This document shows, in pieces, positions 54,775-64,000 of a DNA stretch of 64,000 bases. The stretch spans positions 3,652,496 through 3,716,495 of the forward strand of contig BFEA01000010.1 of NCBI GenBank assembly GCA_003427395.1. Direction: 5' to 3'. Source of the DNA: Chara braunii. Lineage: Eukaryota; Streptophyta; Charophyceae; Charales; Characeae. The position numbers and the translations under genes are program-made. Numbering within the stretch: position 1 is the first letter of the stretch; the number at the start of each line of letters is the position of its first letter. The notes beneath the pieces are model-generated. The model was not told the DNA's origin, did not search any database, and worked only from the letters and a program-made list of their open reading frames with translations.

Positions 54775-55691
54775 CTAGGTGAGTGTCATGATGCCACAAT
54801 ACATTTTGGTTTTAAAAAGACTGCGCCAATTTGCTGCAGCAGTTCTGGTGGCCCACAATGATGAGAGACGCCAAGCTGTACGTGGAGACCTGTCAGGTAT
54901 GTTAGAGAGACAAGCCACGTACAAGGGCCCCTCTTGGGCTTCTTAAGCCCCTTCCGATACCGGAAAGGCCTGGTGAAAGCCTGTCCATGGATGTCATGGA
55001 CACACTGGTCACCAGCAAGAGTGGAATGTGCTATGTCTATGTCATTGTGGATAGGTTTAGCAAGTATGTTAGGTTAGTCGCTATGCCTGCAACAGCCAAA
55101 ACGGAGTATGTGATTAGATTGTTAAAGGAGAACTGGGTCAGGGATTTTGGGCTTCCTAAGTCTATTGTTAGTGACAGGGATGTCAGATTCGCAAGTGAGT
55201 TGTGGAAGGCTGCAGCTGCAGAACAGGTTACACAACTACAAATGACCTCCGCGAACCGTCCAGAGGCAAACGGCCAAGCAGAGCAATTGAACCGCGCTGT
55301 ACAACACCTGTTGTGGCATTACATCAAGCCGAATCAGGTGGACTGGGATGAGAAACTCGCTCTCATCGCCAACTTGTACAACAACGCTGTGCACAATGCC
55401 AATTGGGTGAGCCCTAACAGTCTGCTATTGACTTTCAAGCCTAGACTACCATTGGATTTCCTATTACCTGAGAACCAGCCAACTGCTGCACCTTGCACAC
55501 TAGAGTTTGCCTATCGATATGAACAATTGATGCAGCAGGCAGTAGAACAGATGCACAAGGCACAGGCAACGATGATAGAATATGAGAATAAGCATTGCTG
55601 CTCATCTGCATTCCAAGTAGGGAACAGAGTCTGGGTCAAGTCCTCAGAATTGGGTCAGGAGCACGGGATCTCGCGCAAGCTCATGCCATAG
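54775..55691 (+). pseudogene. Integrase of the first Ty3 element
   Basis: A damaged zinc-binding region lies near 54780-54960 (ECHDATIHFGF, later ETCQVC). The catalytic core frame 54987-55691 then has the three acidic residues in SMDVMDTLV, IVSDRDVRFASELW and NGQAEQLNRAVQHLL (D-D-E). Its C-terminal GPY-like part ends at a stop after SRKLMP (QVGNRVWVKSSEL present). Integrase inserts the cDNA into host DNA. The core itself is one uninterrupted 234-codon frame. Confidence 0.9.
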
Positions 55692-55865
55692 TAATTTGGA
55701 CCCTGGGAGGTTCTGGACACCCTTGGGGATGATCCGGATGGGCCCTCATATGTAATTCAGATCCCTGGTCTCCTTCGCTGCCTAGTCTTCCACACCTCCA
55801 AGCACCTTTCCGGGGAACTGACCAATTTCCTTCTCGTCGCTCAATAATTTCCTTCTCGTCGCTCA

Positions 55866-56063
55866 ATGCTGCCTCCAACCGTGGATGGAGAGGTCGACAT
55901 CGATGACATTGTGGATCACAGAGAAATGTCGGTTCCAAGACCGACAGGAAGGGGATGTCCTCCGAAGCCGAAGCTGCAGTACAGAGTTCGGTTCAGACAT
56001 CACACTGATCCAAAGGAGGAGAGATGGTTCACACGGGAGGAGCTGATGCACCGCAGGTTGTAG
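55866..56063 (+). pseudogene. Chromodomain-like tail of integrase
   Basis: EVDIDDIVDHREM, a Pro/Gly linker (PRPTGRGCPPKPK) and QYRVRFRHHTDPKEERWF then TREELMHRRL match the pattern of an integrase chromodomain (VEEIL-DHR, Y-VKW, E-TWE). Such domains steer insertion toward heterochromatin marks. It is separated from the integrase frame by a stop and a repeated TTTCCTTCTCGTCGCTCAAT segment at 55830-55866. Aromatic cage residues appear incomplete. Confidence 0.65.
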
Positions 56064-56130
56064 CCCACTATGAGAAGTTGCTGCAGAAAGGAAAGCGCCA
56101 GGTTGAATGAACTTCTCAGAGGACTAGCGA

Positions 56131-56143
56131 AGTATGGAGGGAA
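56131..56143 (+). other. Candidate polypurine tract of the first Ty3 element
   Basis: AGTATGGAGGGAA immediately precedes the TG of the 3' LTR. Confidence 0.6.
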
Positions 56144-57270
56144 TGCGAGGCATAAGCCCTCGATACGCCCTACTGGGCCCTATTTGCAGCACAGTCGCTG
56201 CCCTAAGTGAAGGCAGGCTTGACCGAGGCCTACAGGTCATTTTTGGGGTCACTACGCAACTGAGAAAATTTAGGCTGTTGTGCAGCGCCAGTTGGTTGGA
56301 AGCGCCCAGGCCCAGGCTGCCTTTCATCGTATATAACGGAGGCAGGCCCTGGGCTGGATACACAACCTGTACCGAACAAAAGCTGAGGGGGGCCTGTTTC
56401 TCTAGACTGAGGCCCGACCTCGTGGGGCCTATTGGAAGCTTGTGGGTTGGGGCCCTGTACCGCATTACAGCACGCAGGAGCAGGCCACTTCAATATAGGG
56501 AACGGCCTGTCCACATATTGCTCATTCGGGCATTGGCTGCATGCTGCAGCCAGTGCTGCCGCGCTAACGTTGACAGCGCTCACGCGCTCACGGGCGACCT
56601 GGAAGGAGCAGGCAGCCATAGTCGAGCTGCTCTGCTGTATGTTGGATGGGGCGCATGGTGGTCCTTGGGTGCATGTGGCATCTGTGACTTGGGGAACGAG
56701 GTTGTGAGTGATAAAAGAGACGTACCTGGTGCTTGAAGTGAATGGCATTGGCCGGGATCTGCTCGTACTTTGTGGAGCTGTTGACGTCACCAGCGACATT
56801 GTAGATAGCTAGATAGGATCTGCCATTTGTAGTCTGGGCGCCGAGTGCTAGATAGGATGTCGACATTGGTTCTTTGTTGATGATGATGAGACTACTCGAA
56901 CATTGTCGCTTACGAGTTGTGAGTGATAAAAGAGACATACCTGGTGCTTGAAGCGAATGGCATTGGCCGGGATCTGCTCGTACTTTGTGGAGCTGTTGAT
57001 GTCACCAGCGGCATTGTAGATAGGCTAGATAGGATCTGCCATTTGTAGTCTGGGCGTCGAGCGCTAGATAGGAAGATAGGATGTCGACATTGGTTCTTTG
57101 TTGACGATGATGAGACTACTCGAACATTGTCGCTTATGAGCTTTTGCTGTGCTATTATTTGGTGGGACTCGTGATGCAATTCTGCTCTTGGTTCGAGGTC
57201 ACGACTATCTGGTCTCATGTGTATGATGGTGCTTGGTGTCTGAAGTTCGCTATCGCTCATTTTCCTTGCA
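56144..57270 (+). repeat. 3' LTR of the first Ty3 element (1127 bp)
   Basis: Matches the 5' LTR from TGCGAGGCATAAGCCCTCG to TTTTCCTTGCA. A 215 bp block starting GTTGTGAGTGATAAAAGAGA is present twice (56701-56915 and 56916-57130), which accounts for its greater length. Confidence 0.92.
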
Positions 57271-57690
57271 TGGAAAAAAAAACTTCTCATTTTTTTTGGT
57301 TTTCGGTTATTTTCGTTCTTTCGCCTTTTTAGCGACGGAGTATCTCCCCATGTTTTAGCGGGAGATTCATTTTGTTCTTTTCTTTTTTGTTTTTCGTGGT
57401 TTGGGAAGTTGCAGAAGCATTTTTTTTATTTTTATTTTAAACAAACAACAGGCCTTTTGTTTTTGTTTTTTTTTACCAAAGGGCAGCCAGTATCGTATGA
57501 TCGAGGCACTTCGGCTTGCTTCAAACTGCAGGCCTTTTTGAGCCCTCGACAGGAAAAAAAAAACCCTTATAAATTTATTTTTTGTTGCGTTTTGTTTATT
57601 TATGTTTTTTTTTTTGTTTTTGTCACTTTTGATTGTTTTTTTGTTTTGTTTATGTTTTGTGTCCCATGCTATATGTCTCGTGGAATCTGA
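57271..57690. other. T/A-homopolymer-rich spacer between the two Ty3 elements
   Basis: Runs of T and A (57281, 57420-57440, 57555-57660) and no recognisable gene. Confidence 0.5.
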
Positions 57691-58901
57691 GGGCCACCAG
57701 AAGGCCTGCTTGGCCGCCCTCAGCCCATGCTAAATAAGGGCAAAAAAGGCCTTCACGAATTCAGGGTCTGGGCGTGTGACAGTTAACTTTGGTCAACTGT
57801 CGGTCCACTCAACAGTCACAGTCCAAAGGTACCTAGCCCAGGCCGCAGGTCAAGCACACACATTTGTTTGTACGTAGGTACCCAAACAGCATCAAGTCCA
57901 AGGGAGAATTTGCAACTGAACAATCTGGGCCTTGAGATGTGAGTTAATCTGGACCACTGGAGGAAAGGCGCCCGAGTCCAGACAACTTCGAGGATTGCTA
58001 CTTATGGCTGGCCTCGAGAGAGTCGAGCATTCAGTCTTGCTATGCTGCTTTGACGCTGGCTCGACTTTTGACTAGACGCTGGCTTCATGCTGGTGCGAAA
58101 TTGGCTACATGCTAGCTGTGCACAAACGTTGTGGACGACAGCACAGGAAGGAGGCAGCATGTTGGCATTCGCCAGGCCATGCTGATGTGGCGCTGCCTTT
58201 GGTCTCCGTGGCATGCCGACGTGGCGTTGCCTCTGGTATATATGGCGCTGCCTCTGGTCTACGTGGCATGCTGACGTGGCGCTGCCTCTGTGATGCTGCC
58301 TCTAGTCTACGTGGCATGCTGACGTGGCGCTTCCTTTGGTATATGTGGCGCTGCCTCTGGTCTACGTGGCATGCTGACGTGGCGCTGCCTTTGGTATATG
58401 TGGTGCTGCTCTTGGTCTACGTGGCGCTGCTGTTTGGTCTTCATTGATGATGTGGCGTATGCCACCTGTCTTGATTGCTGACGTGGCATTTGTCCACGCT
58501 GTCTACATGAGGTGACTGGTTGCGAGGAAGTGGAAGATCGGGATTTGTGGATGTAGGGAATCGGGTACTCACCTGTGGCTGACGTCGTCACTGGAAATCT
58601 GATGTGTCTTCAAAGTCTTCATGAGGTAAAAGTGCCACGTGGCACTATTGAATGTGACCAGGACTGTTCTTATTATCATTGATGATGTAGTGCGGAAAGA
58701 AGCCCGGAGAAGGAGAGGGATTTGAAGGGTTTTGTGTATTGTCTCTTCCTCTCCTTTGTCTATTTTCCCTCCACTCTCTTCTCTTTTGGATAATGAGATA
58801 TTGCTCGAGATATCACTTTAAGATCTGGAGACTTTCAGACAAATATTGAAATTAGTGTTGATTTGCGACTTCTGAGTACCTAGCATACTGGGTTCATTGC
58901 A
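57691..58901 (+). repeat. Candidate 5' LTR of the second Ty3 element
   Basis: Ends GGTTCATTGCA right before ATT and the primer site, as the first element's LTR does. It includes a tandem array (58180-58440) of GACGTGGCGCTGCCTCTGG and TCTACGTGGCATGC units. A pyrimidine-rich TCTCTTCCTCTCC region and GATAATGAGATATT lie near its end. The start could not be proved, since no second LTR is available for comparison. Confidence 0.6.
58180..58440 (+). repeat. TGACGTGGC-containing minisatellite in the LTR
   Basis: Alternating units GCTGACGTGGCGCTGCCTC and GGTATATGTGGCGCTGCC / GGTCTACGTGGCATGC, with full TGACGTGG motifs at about 58270, 58319 and 58374 and variants (CGACGTGG, TGATGTGG) nearby. TGACGTGG is a known core for plant bZIP factors. 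Confidence 0.82.
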
Positions 58902-58904
58902 ATT

Positions 58905-58916
58905 TGGTATCGGAGC
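58905..58916 (+). other. Primer binding site of the second Ty3 element
   Basis: TGGTATCGGAGC, one mismatch from TGGTATCAGAGC, three bases after the LTR end. Confidence 0.87.
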
Positions 58917-59704
58917 AACTCTTCATCGCGAGCTATTGTTTGTTGTCAGGTGCTGACGTGGCACCCGGGTAAGTGGGAGGTGTCGCATGTGTAATATGAA
59001 ACGCGTTTATTAACACGCGCCATCATACCGCAAGTCTAGACATGGTAATAGTGCACTTGCGAACAGCCGTCCCTTGAAGATGATAACGAGGTTACGTTGA
59101 AGATTGAAGAGCTGAGTTGGCAACAGGCTGACGTGGCGCTGGTACCGCTGATGTGGCACATTGTTATGTGGCATGCAAGGCATGGGCTAACGTGGCACGT
59201 ACCTGTGTCACTGCTGCTCGTTGTTGACGTGTTGACGTGGTGTATTGGTGTAAGGCAAACCTGCATTGTGACATGGCATTCCGCTTTGTAGACCGTTCGG
59301 TCCTTGACGCCGATGTGGTAGAATTGCTGCGTTGGCAGGCCAGGGGTGACACGTGGCATGCGTAAGGATTGTTGAAGGTGTGAATGTGCACTGGGGTTGT
59401 ACCGCTGCTGCAGATGATTGAGAAGAGAGCTAACCATTGATTCTGTTATGTGTTGGTTTCACTCACCTGTTGGTTGTCTGTGGATGTTGTGCATACTTAC
59501 ACTTGTGCTGTTGTCATGATCACACTGGCCATGGCTGTAGAGTGTCATCACAAATAGACAGCAAAGTTAGAACTCAGGAAAAACTTGGAAATTTGTTTCT
59601 TCTGATAATTTATTGCTGTGAAGTTGCTGCAGAAGACGTGTGTATTATGGAATTTATTTTTGTCTTTAATTTTATTTATTGTGCAGTAAATATACGCGGG
59701 CAAA

Positions 59705-61117
59705 ATGAACTCTCTTTGGAAATGTCTGCGTGCCTCCATCCTGACGAGGTTCATTCCACCTCTGTTCTTTCCTATCCCTCTCATGGTCTACGCTGATGAA
59801 GAAGTAGGGGACCTCAAGACGAGTGGACAAATTGATGTAAGGAGGAAGACTTTGGTCGGCCTCCTTCGCCAGCTCCTTGGTGAGATACACGTTGTTGGAC
59901 CAGCAAGTGAACAATACGTTCACGGACAGTTCAACCTGCGAGTAGCAGAGGTTGAACTTGAGGCTGTGAAAACTAGTGTTCAGATGCTGGAAACCGGGTG
60001 GCAAGTCGAGGAACTCATCCAACAAGGGAGTATGGCTCTTGACCGGTATGTCGTCGAGCAGTTGGAAGAATTAAACCGAAAAGGAAAGCAAAAAGAGACA
60101 AAAGAACAAAAGAAAGTGGAACCACAACTTTCTGTATAACTAATGAAGGAAAATGTTAGACAATTAGATTATACCTTGAGAGGAGAAAAATTGAAGAGTT
60201 CAGAAGAAAGAAAGAAGAGAGAGGACAACAAGAGAAAATATTGGTGGAAATGAGGGAGCGGTTTCACTTCGAGGAAGTTGAGACTAACCTGTTATCCGTG
60301 TTGCAATCTATTATGGCTTATCTTGTTCATCTTGAAAAGAAGATAGATTCCAGTACTGTCTCATCAGAAAGTATGATGGGAATTATGAAAGGTAAGGACA
60401 AGGTAAGTTTTGAGGAGGAGAAGAAGGGGGAGATAAAAAAAAACCTTCCCCAGAGAAAATTCTGAAAGATGCTATGCGGAAGGAGGACAAACCCGGACCC
60501 TCGAAGGAGTCCGGAGAACAGGCCAAGAAGAAAGAAGAACTAAAGAAGAACGCGCCAAAAAGGAAGAGCCCGTAAAAGAAGCAGAAAAACCAAAGAAGAA
60601 AGAAAAGGTGAAAATGATATTGCCGTTCACGTATAACAATGAGGAGAACCTGTTGTTGTGGATCGCAGAGATCCAGACTTATTGTAGCACCACTCCAGTC
60701 GAGCCCGAGAGACAGGTAACTTTCTCCACATCATGTCTCGGAGGAGTCGCCAAGGAGTGGGAATTGTCCGAGGCTAAATCCGCAGGCTTCAAAGATATAG
60801 GTGGGTGGGCTAAGACCCTGATGTTGAGACAATTTCTCCAAAAGATTAAGGAGAGATTTCTTGACAAGACGACGACCGATAAGACCTTCGACGAACTTAC
60901 AACAATCGGGCAAACGCCTTGGTCTTCAGTGAATGCACTGTTTCATGAGGTTGATTGTTCCTTGCAGCTACCGGGATTGAGCCTGCAAGACAACCAGGTA
61001 TTGTACATCTACTCACGTGCTTTGCTTGAACCTATTTGCGGACAGCTCGTGGCAGAAGCCAAGTCTGGTAAGTATAACTATCGACAGTTTTGCATTCTCA
61101 CTCTCCAACGAGAGTAG
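59705..61117 (+). pseudogene. gag of the second Ty3 element
   Basis: A 144-codon frame (59705-60139) gives an N-terminal helical region (VRRKTLVGLLRQLLGEI, then VEELIQQGSMALDRYVVEQL and a Lys-rich tail). Further frames (60241-60465) continue with coil-like sequence. The frame 60608-61117 holds the gag core (MILPFTYNNEENLLLWIAEI, LGGVAKEWELSEAKS, LRQFLQKIKERFLDKTTTDK, GLSLQDNQVLYIYSRALLEP). Breaks between the three frames show it is inactive. The final frame is intact from the family's F-x-G-type start to its end. Confidence 0.8.
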
Positions 61118-61449
61118 ATGACCGGACAGGTGAAAGGGTCTTATGCTTCGGTAGTCAAATCGGGATCGGTTGGTGGGTATGGGAAGCGGGGCCTTTGGTG
61201 ACAAAAGCGCCAGGACCATATGCTTGTTGTATTCGATGATGATACTGTAGAGAAGCTACCTCTGGAGGAGTCTGAGAAAGGAGTAGTTAGTGGCAACAGT
61301 GGGTGACGTCACCGCCGTGATGGCCTACAAGGGAGGCCAGACCCAGTGGAAGAAGAAGAGGCCACTTTCGTTCCCTGAGCATCCTGGAATAGCATTCGGG
61401 AGGCCTTGGGAAAAAAATGAATATGACTCATGAGGAATGACAGTCCAAG

Positions 61450-61509
61450 ATGGACAATCGCCAATGCCTCAAGTGCGGCACCGTGGGACATGTGATAGCT
61501 TGGTGCCCG
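61450..61509 (+). pseudogene. CCHC zinc knuckle of the second element's Gag
   Basis: In a frame different from its neighbours, MDNRQCLKCGTVGHVIAWCP gives C-x2-C-x4-H-x4-C (61465-61506). It is separated from the gag core by stops and joined to the protease frame only after a frame change. Confidence 0.85.
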
Positions 61510-62081
61510 CTTATTCGGAACCCAAAAGCGAGCAGCCAGTAGGAGTGGCATCTGCCCCTACTGAGTCGAAGGGTTTAGACCAAGATAAAGGTAAGGTGCC
61601 TACAACCCCTTCTACGCCTTCGACTCTCACGACAAAGGATGGCTCTTCTTCCACCCGTTGTCCAGACCACCCTGACACAATACTTTGTTCTGTCTCACTG
61701 TACGATTCCCTTGGCGAGCTCGACAATGAACTAATAGCACTAAGGAGTTTGTGGGCGAAGAAAGCAAAGTCTAAGGGTGAGTTAATGATCGCGGATGTTG
61801 AGATTGCGCACACGCGAGTAGGTGCTTTGTTAGATTTGGGATTGACGCAGTGTTATATCTTAGAAAAGGCAATTCGAAAACTGCATTTGGGAATAAAGGC
61901 TAAAGACTTACCTCGACCGATCACGTCTATACTGGCTGACAAAAGCACGATCACTGTCTCTCAATACGTCGATCGTGTTAAATGTTATTTCAAGACCAAG
62001 GAAGGTAAGAAGATTCTAAACGAAATATCCTTCCTTATGGAGAAAAATTTACCCTTTGACATAATTCTGGGAATGGATTAG
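61510..62081 (+). pseudogene. Retropepsin-type protease of the second Ty3 element
   Basis: A Ser/Thr/Pro linker precedes IADVEIAHTRVGALLDLGLT, where the catalytic Asp-Ser/Thr-Gly loop reads D-L-G. The C-terminal family motif LPFDIILGMD ends at TAG (62079-62081), where the conserved Trp codon TGG would be expected, so a single base change could account for the stop. The protein is inactive on both counts. Confidence 0.8.
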
Positions 62082-62162
62082 CATGAAGAAGCCGACCTTG
62101 AGATCAAATTCAACGATAAAATTGAACTCGAGAACAAAAAGTCCGAACGGAGTACTATAAAG

Positions 62163-62517
62163 TTGTATCATAAGTTTGGCTTCGACTCTGCCTTGTCTTT
62201 TTGTTGTACGAGTTACCCAACTTTTCGTTCACTGGTAGTAAGAAAGAAGTCGGATCAGGATGTGATGATGGTGCTTGTCAAACGAGTAGGTGAGTGTTCT
62301 TCATCCTATCCATCTTCTATCGAAAAACTTCTTGATAAGTATAAGGACTTGCAGACTGTGCCGACGGGAATCACTGAGCGTGCTATGAAGCACACGATTG
62401 AGATCATTCCCGAAAGCAAGGTTCCCAAGGGTTCCATCTATTGAATGTCTCCCAAGGAACTTGAGGAATTGGGTAAGCAAGTGCAAGAACTTTACTGATA
62501 AAGGATGGATTCGCCCT
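62163..62517 (+). pseudogene. N-terminal fragment of reverse transcriptase (second element)
   Basis: AMKHTIEIIPESKVPKGSIY is the counterpart of the first element's HTIKIIPRSSTPKGRIY. After a TGA it continues MSPKELEELGKQVQEL, then DKGWIRP in another frame. All catalytic motifs are missing because the element ends there. Confidence 0.82.
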
Positions 62518-62592
62518 TTTTTTCTTGACATCGCGACTTCTTTTTTCGAGACGCGTGGGCGGTTGAGCTTCCTGTCTTTGGACACACGCAGC

Positions 62593-62596
<4 letters not shown>

Positions 62597-62652
<56 letters not shown>

Positions 62653-62719
62653 GGGAGGCGGAAAGAGTTTTCCATCGATAAGATGACCAATGCACCGGCC
62701 TACAGGTAAGTCTCCAACG

Positions 62720-62760
<41 letters not shown>
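62597..62760. repeat. (GT)n(GA)n and (CT)n(CA)n microsatellites at the broken element edge
   Basis: GT then GA repeats at 62597-62654 are followed ~70 bp later by their inverted counterpart CT then CA (62720-62764), so the pair could fold on itself. Confidence 0.93.
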
Positions 62761-62765
<5 letters not shown>

Positions 62766-62779
62766 GAACGATTCATTCC

Positions 62780-62879
62780 GATTTTGCTAAAAAAACGTAG
62801 TGTATATTTCCACGTTTAAGTGGAAGATTCATTTCGTTTTTGCTCATCCTATCGATGGAATATGTGTGTGTGTGTGTGC

Positions 62880-62941
<62 letters not shown>

Positions 62942-63357
62942 GTTTTTGCTCATCCTATCGATGGAATGTGTGTGTGTGTGTGTGGAGAGAGAGAGAGATG
63001 ATAAGTCTCCAACCTCGGCCGACAGCTAAGTTTCCAAACCGCGCCTCGCCGCATGGTACATCGATCGAGAGAGTGAGCAAATCGAAAAGTGGCAGTGTAT
63101 ATTTCCACGTTTCAGCGGAACATTCATTTCGTTTTTGCTCATCCTATTGATGAAATGTGTGTGTGTGTGTGTGTGTGTGGAGAGAGAGAGAGAGAGAGAG
63201 ACGATAAGTCTCGAACCTTGACCGATAGCTAAGTCTTCAAACTGCGCCTCGCCGCACGGTACTTCGATCGATAGAGTGAGCAAATCCAAAAGTGGCAGTG
63301 TATATTTTCGCGTTTCAGCGGAAGATTCATTCTGTGTTTGCTCATCCTATCGATGGA

Positions 63358-63419
<62 letters not shown>

Positions 63420-63558
63420 AACAGCTAAGTCTCCAACCCCCGCCTCGCCGCACGGTACTTGGATCGATAGAATGGGCAAATCGAAAACTGGTTGTGTATA
63501 TTTCCACGTTTCAGCGGAAGATTCATTCCGTTTTTGCTCATCCTATCGACGAAACGTT

Positions 63559-63628
<70 letters not shown>

Positions 63629-63800
63629 TATAAGTCTCCAACCTCGACCAACAGGTAAGTCTCCGGCCCCGCGGCTCGCCGCACGCTACTTGGATCGATA
63701 GAACGAGCAAAGCAAAAAGTGGCAGTGTATATATTCCCCGTTTTAACAGAAGATTCATTCCGCTTTTGCTCGTCGTATCGATGGAATGTGTGTGTGACTT
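62780..63800 (+). repeat. Satellite of ~190-230 bp monomers with internal hairpin and (GT)n(GA)n
   Basis: The landmark TTGCTCATCCTATCGATGGA or a close variant occurs at about 62840, 62950, 63137, 63339, 63535 and 63767. Each full unit runs: TAAGTCTCCAACC, CGCCTCGCCGCACGGTACTT, GATCGATAGAGTGAGCAAAT, AAAAGTGGCAGTGTATATTT, CCACGTTTCAGCGGAAGATT, the landmark, then a GT and usually a GA microsatellite of varying length. The first arm (ATCGATAGAGTGAGCAAA) and the landmark are near reverse complements. No coding capacity; the Ser/Leu or Val/Cys frames are artefacts. Confidence 0.92.
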
Positions 63801-63938
63801 TCATGATTCGATCGACGAGAGAGAGAGAGAGCGGGCAGATGTGACTGCCCAGGTACAGAGACAGACAGAGAGAGAGAGAGAGAGAGAGACGTGACAGACG
63901 ATAAGCACCCACACCCGCCAAGCACAAGGCGGGAAAAA

Positions 63939-63992
<54 letters not shown>

Positions 63993-64000
63993 ACACACAC
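63800..64000. repeat. (GA)n and (CA)n simple repeats at the right edge
   Basis: GA runs at 63818-63832, 63868-63890 and 63946-63990, ending in CA dinucleotides at the window edge. Confidence 0.93.

Larger units (their letters stand above)
48374..57270 (+). mobile_element. Ty3/Gypsy chromovirus-type LTR retrotransposon, complete but inactivated
   Basis: Nearly 8.9 kb with direct LTRs, a tRNA primer site after the 5' LTR, then gag, protease, reverse transcriptase, RNase H, integrase and a chromodomain-like tail in canonical Ty3 order. All coding parts contain frameshifts or stops, so it cannot move on its own. No matching target-site duplication was seen (ATGAT before the 5' LTR versus TGGAA after the 3' LTR), which suggests recombination between elements or later change at an edge. 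Confidence 0.93.
57691..62517 (+). mobile_element. Second Ty3-type retrotransposon, truncated within RT
   Basis: Contains a candidate 5' LTR (to 58901), a primer site, gag, zinc knuckle, protease and the first ~50 codons of reverse transcriptase. It then stops at GATAAAGGATGGATTCGCCC and T-rich DNA followed by satellite. The left edge is approximate and no 3' LTR lies in the window. The TTGCA-ATT-primer junction is identical to that of the first element, so the two are relatives. Confidence 0.8.

Noticed and set aside
62404-64000. Ser/Leu and Thr/His repeat frames on the minus strand
   Set aside because: Pure microsatellite translation (CT, CA).

Overview
This window looks like repeat-dominated nuclear DNA of a streptophyte (plant-lineage) eukaryote, most plausibly a charophycean green alga such as Chara. 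The organism is an inference. It rests on a plastid-type aspartate carbamoyltransferase first exon with a long transit-like leader, a trihelix (Myb/SANT-like) reading frame, a nuclear copy of a plant-type mitochondrial nad5 segment, chromodomain Ty3 retrotransposons primed by an initiator-tRNA-like site, and very many microsatellites and minisatellites. No operons or rRNA genes are seen. Only one host gene exon is convincingly recognised; nearly everything else is transposable-element or tandem-repeat DNA.

Layout. 0-24.2 kb: two head-to-tail copies of a large minus-strand retroelement-like unit. Each has a ~3.9 kb gag-containing block (R1, 91-4036 and 15482-19434) and, to its right, a ~2 kb LTR-like block (R2, ~11766-14205 and ~22196-24241) carrying a 25-26 bp minisatellite. 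The space between is filled with decayed coding sequence and tandem repeats of 35, 35, 59-60, ~148 and 172 bp. 24.4-26.1 kb: a minus-strand trihelix reading frame broken by two in-frame stops, next to a (CT)n assembly gap. 26.3-27.0 kb: a possible Cys-rich single-pass membrane protein reading frame, also broken. 27.9-29.6 kb: a foldback element, a perfect 34 bp tandem duplication, a TATA-like site and the first exon of the ATCase gene (PYRB) ending at a GT donor. No later ATCase exon was found. 31.8-32.3 kb: a 36 bp minisatellite.

33.9-34.7 kb: an unbroken ~75-codon mitochondrial nad5 segment (minus strand) bounded by a perfect 14 bp inverted repeat and lying inside a ~0.84 kb interval with 21 bp terminal inverted repeats. 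34.7-48 kb: duplicated non-coding blocks, a Mutator-like MITE with a perfect 9 bp target duplication (40733-41166), two tRNA-derived SINE-like elements (43.1 and 44.3 kb) and a ~160 bp repeat array in both orientations (46.3-48.0 kb).

48.4-57.3 kb: a complete but inactivated Ty3/Gypsy chromovirus-type retrotransposon in the order LTR-PBS-gag-PR-RT-RNaseH-INT-chromodomain-LTR. Its 3' LTR carries an extra 215 bp internal duplication. ~57.7-62.5 kb: a second, related element (LTR with TGACGTGGC-motif arrays, PBS, gag, zinc knuckle, PR) that stops abruptly at the start of RT. 62.6-64.0 kb: a satellite whose monomers each hold a foldback stem and a (GT)n(GA)n microsatellite.

The recognised genes do not form a pathway: ATCase is a housekeeping pyrimidine enzyme in a sea of mobile DNA. 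The most notable individual observations are the nad5 insertion inside an inverted-repeat element, the foldback/duplication cluster in front of ATCase, the bZIP-like motif array in the second element's LTR, and the satellite with embedded hairpins.
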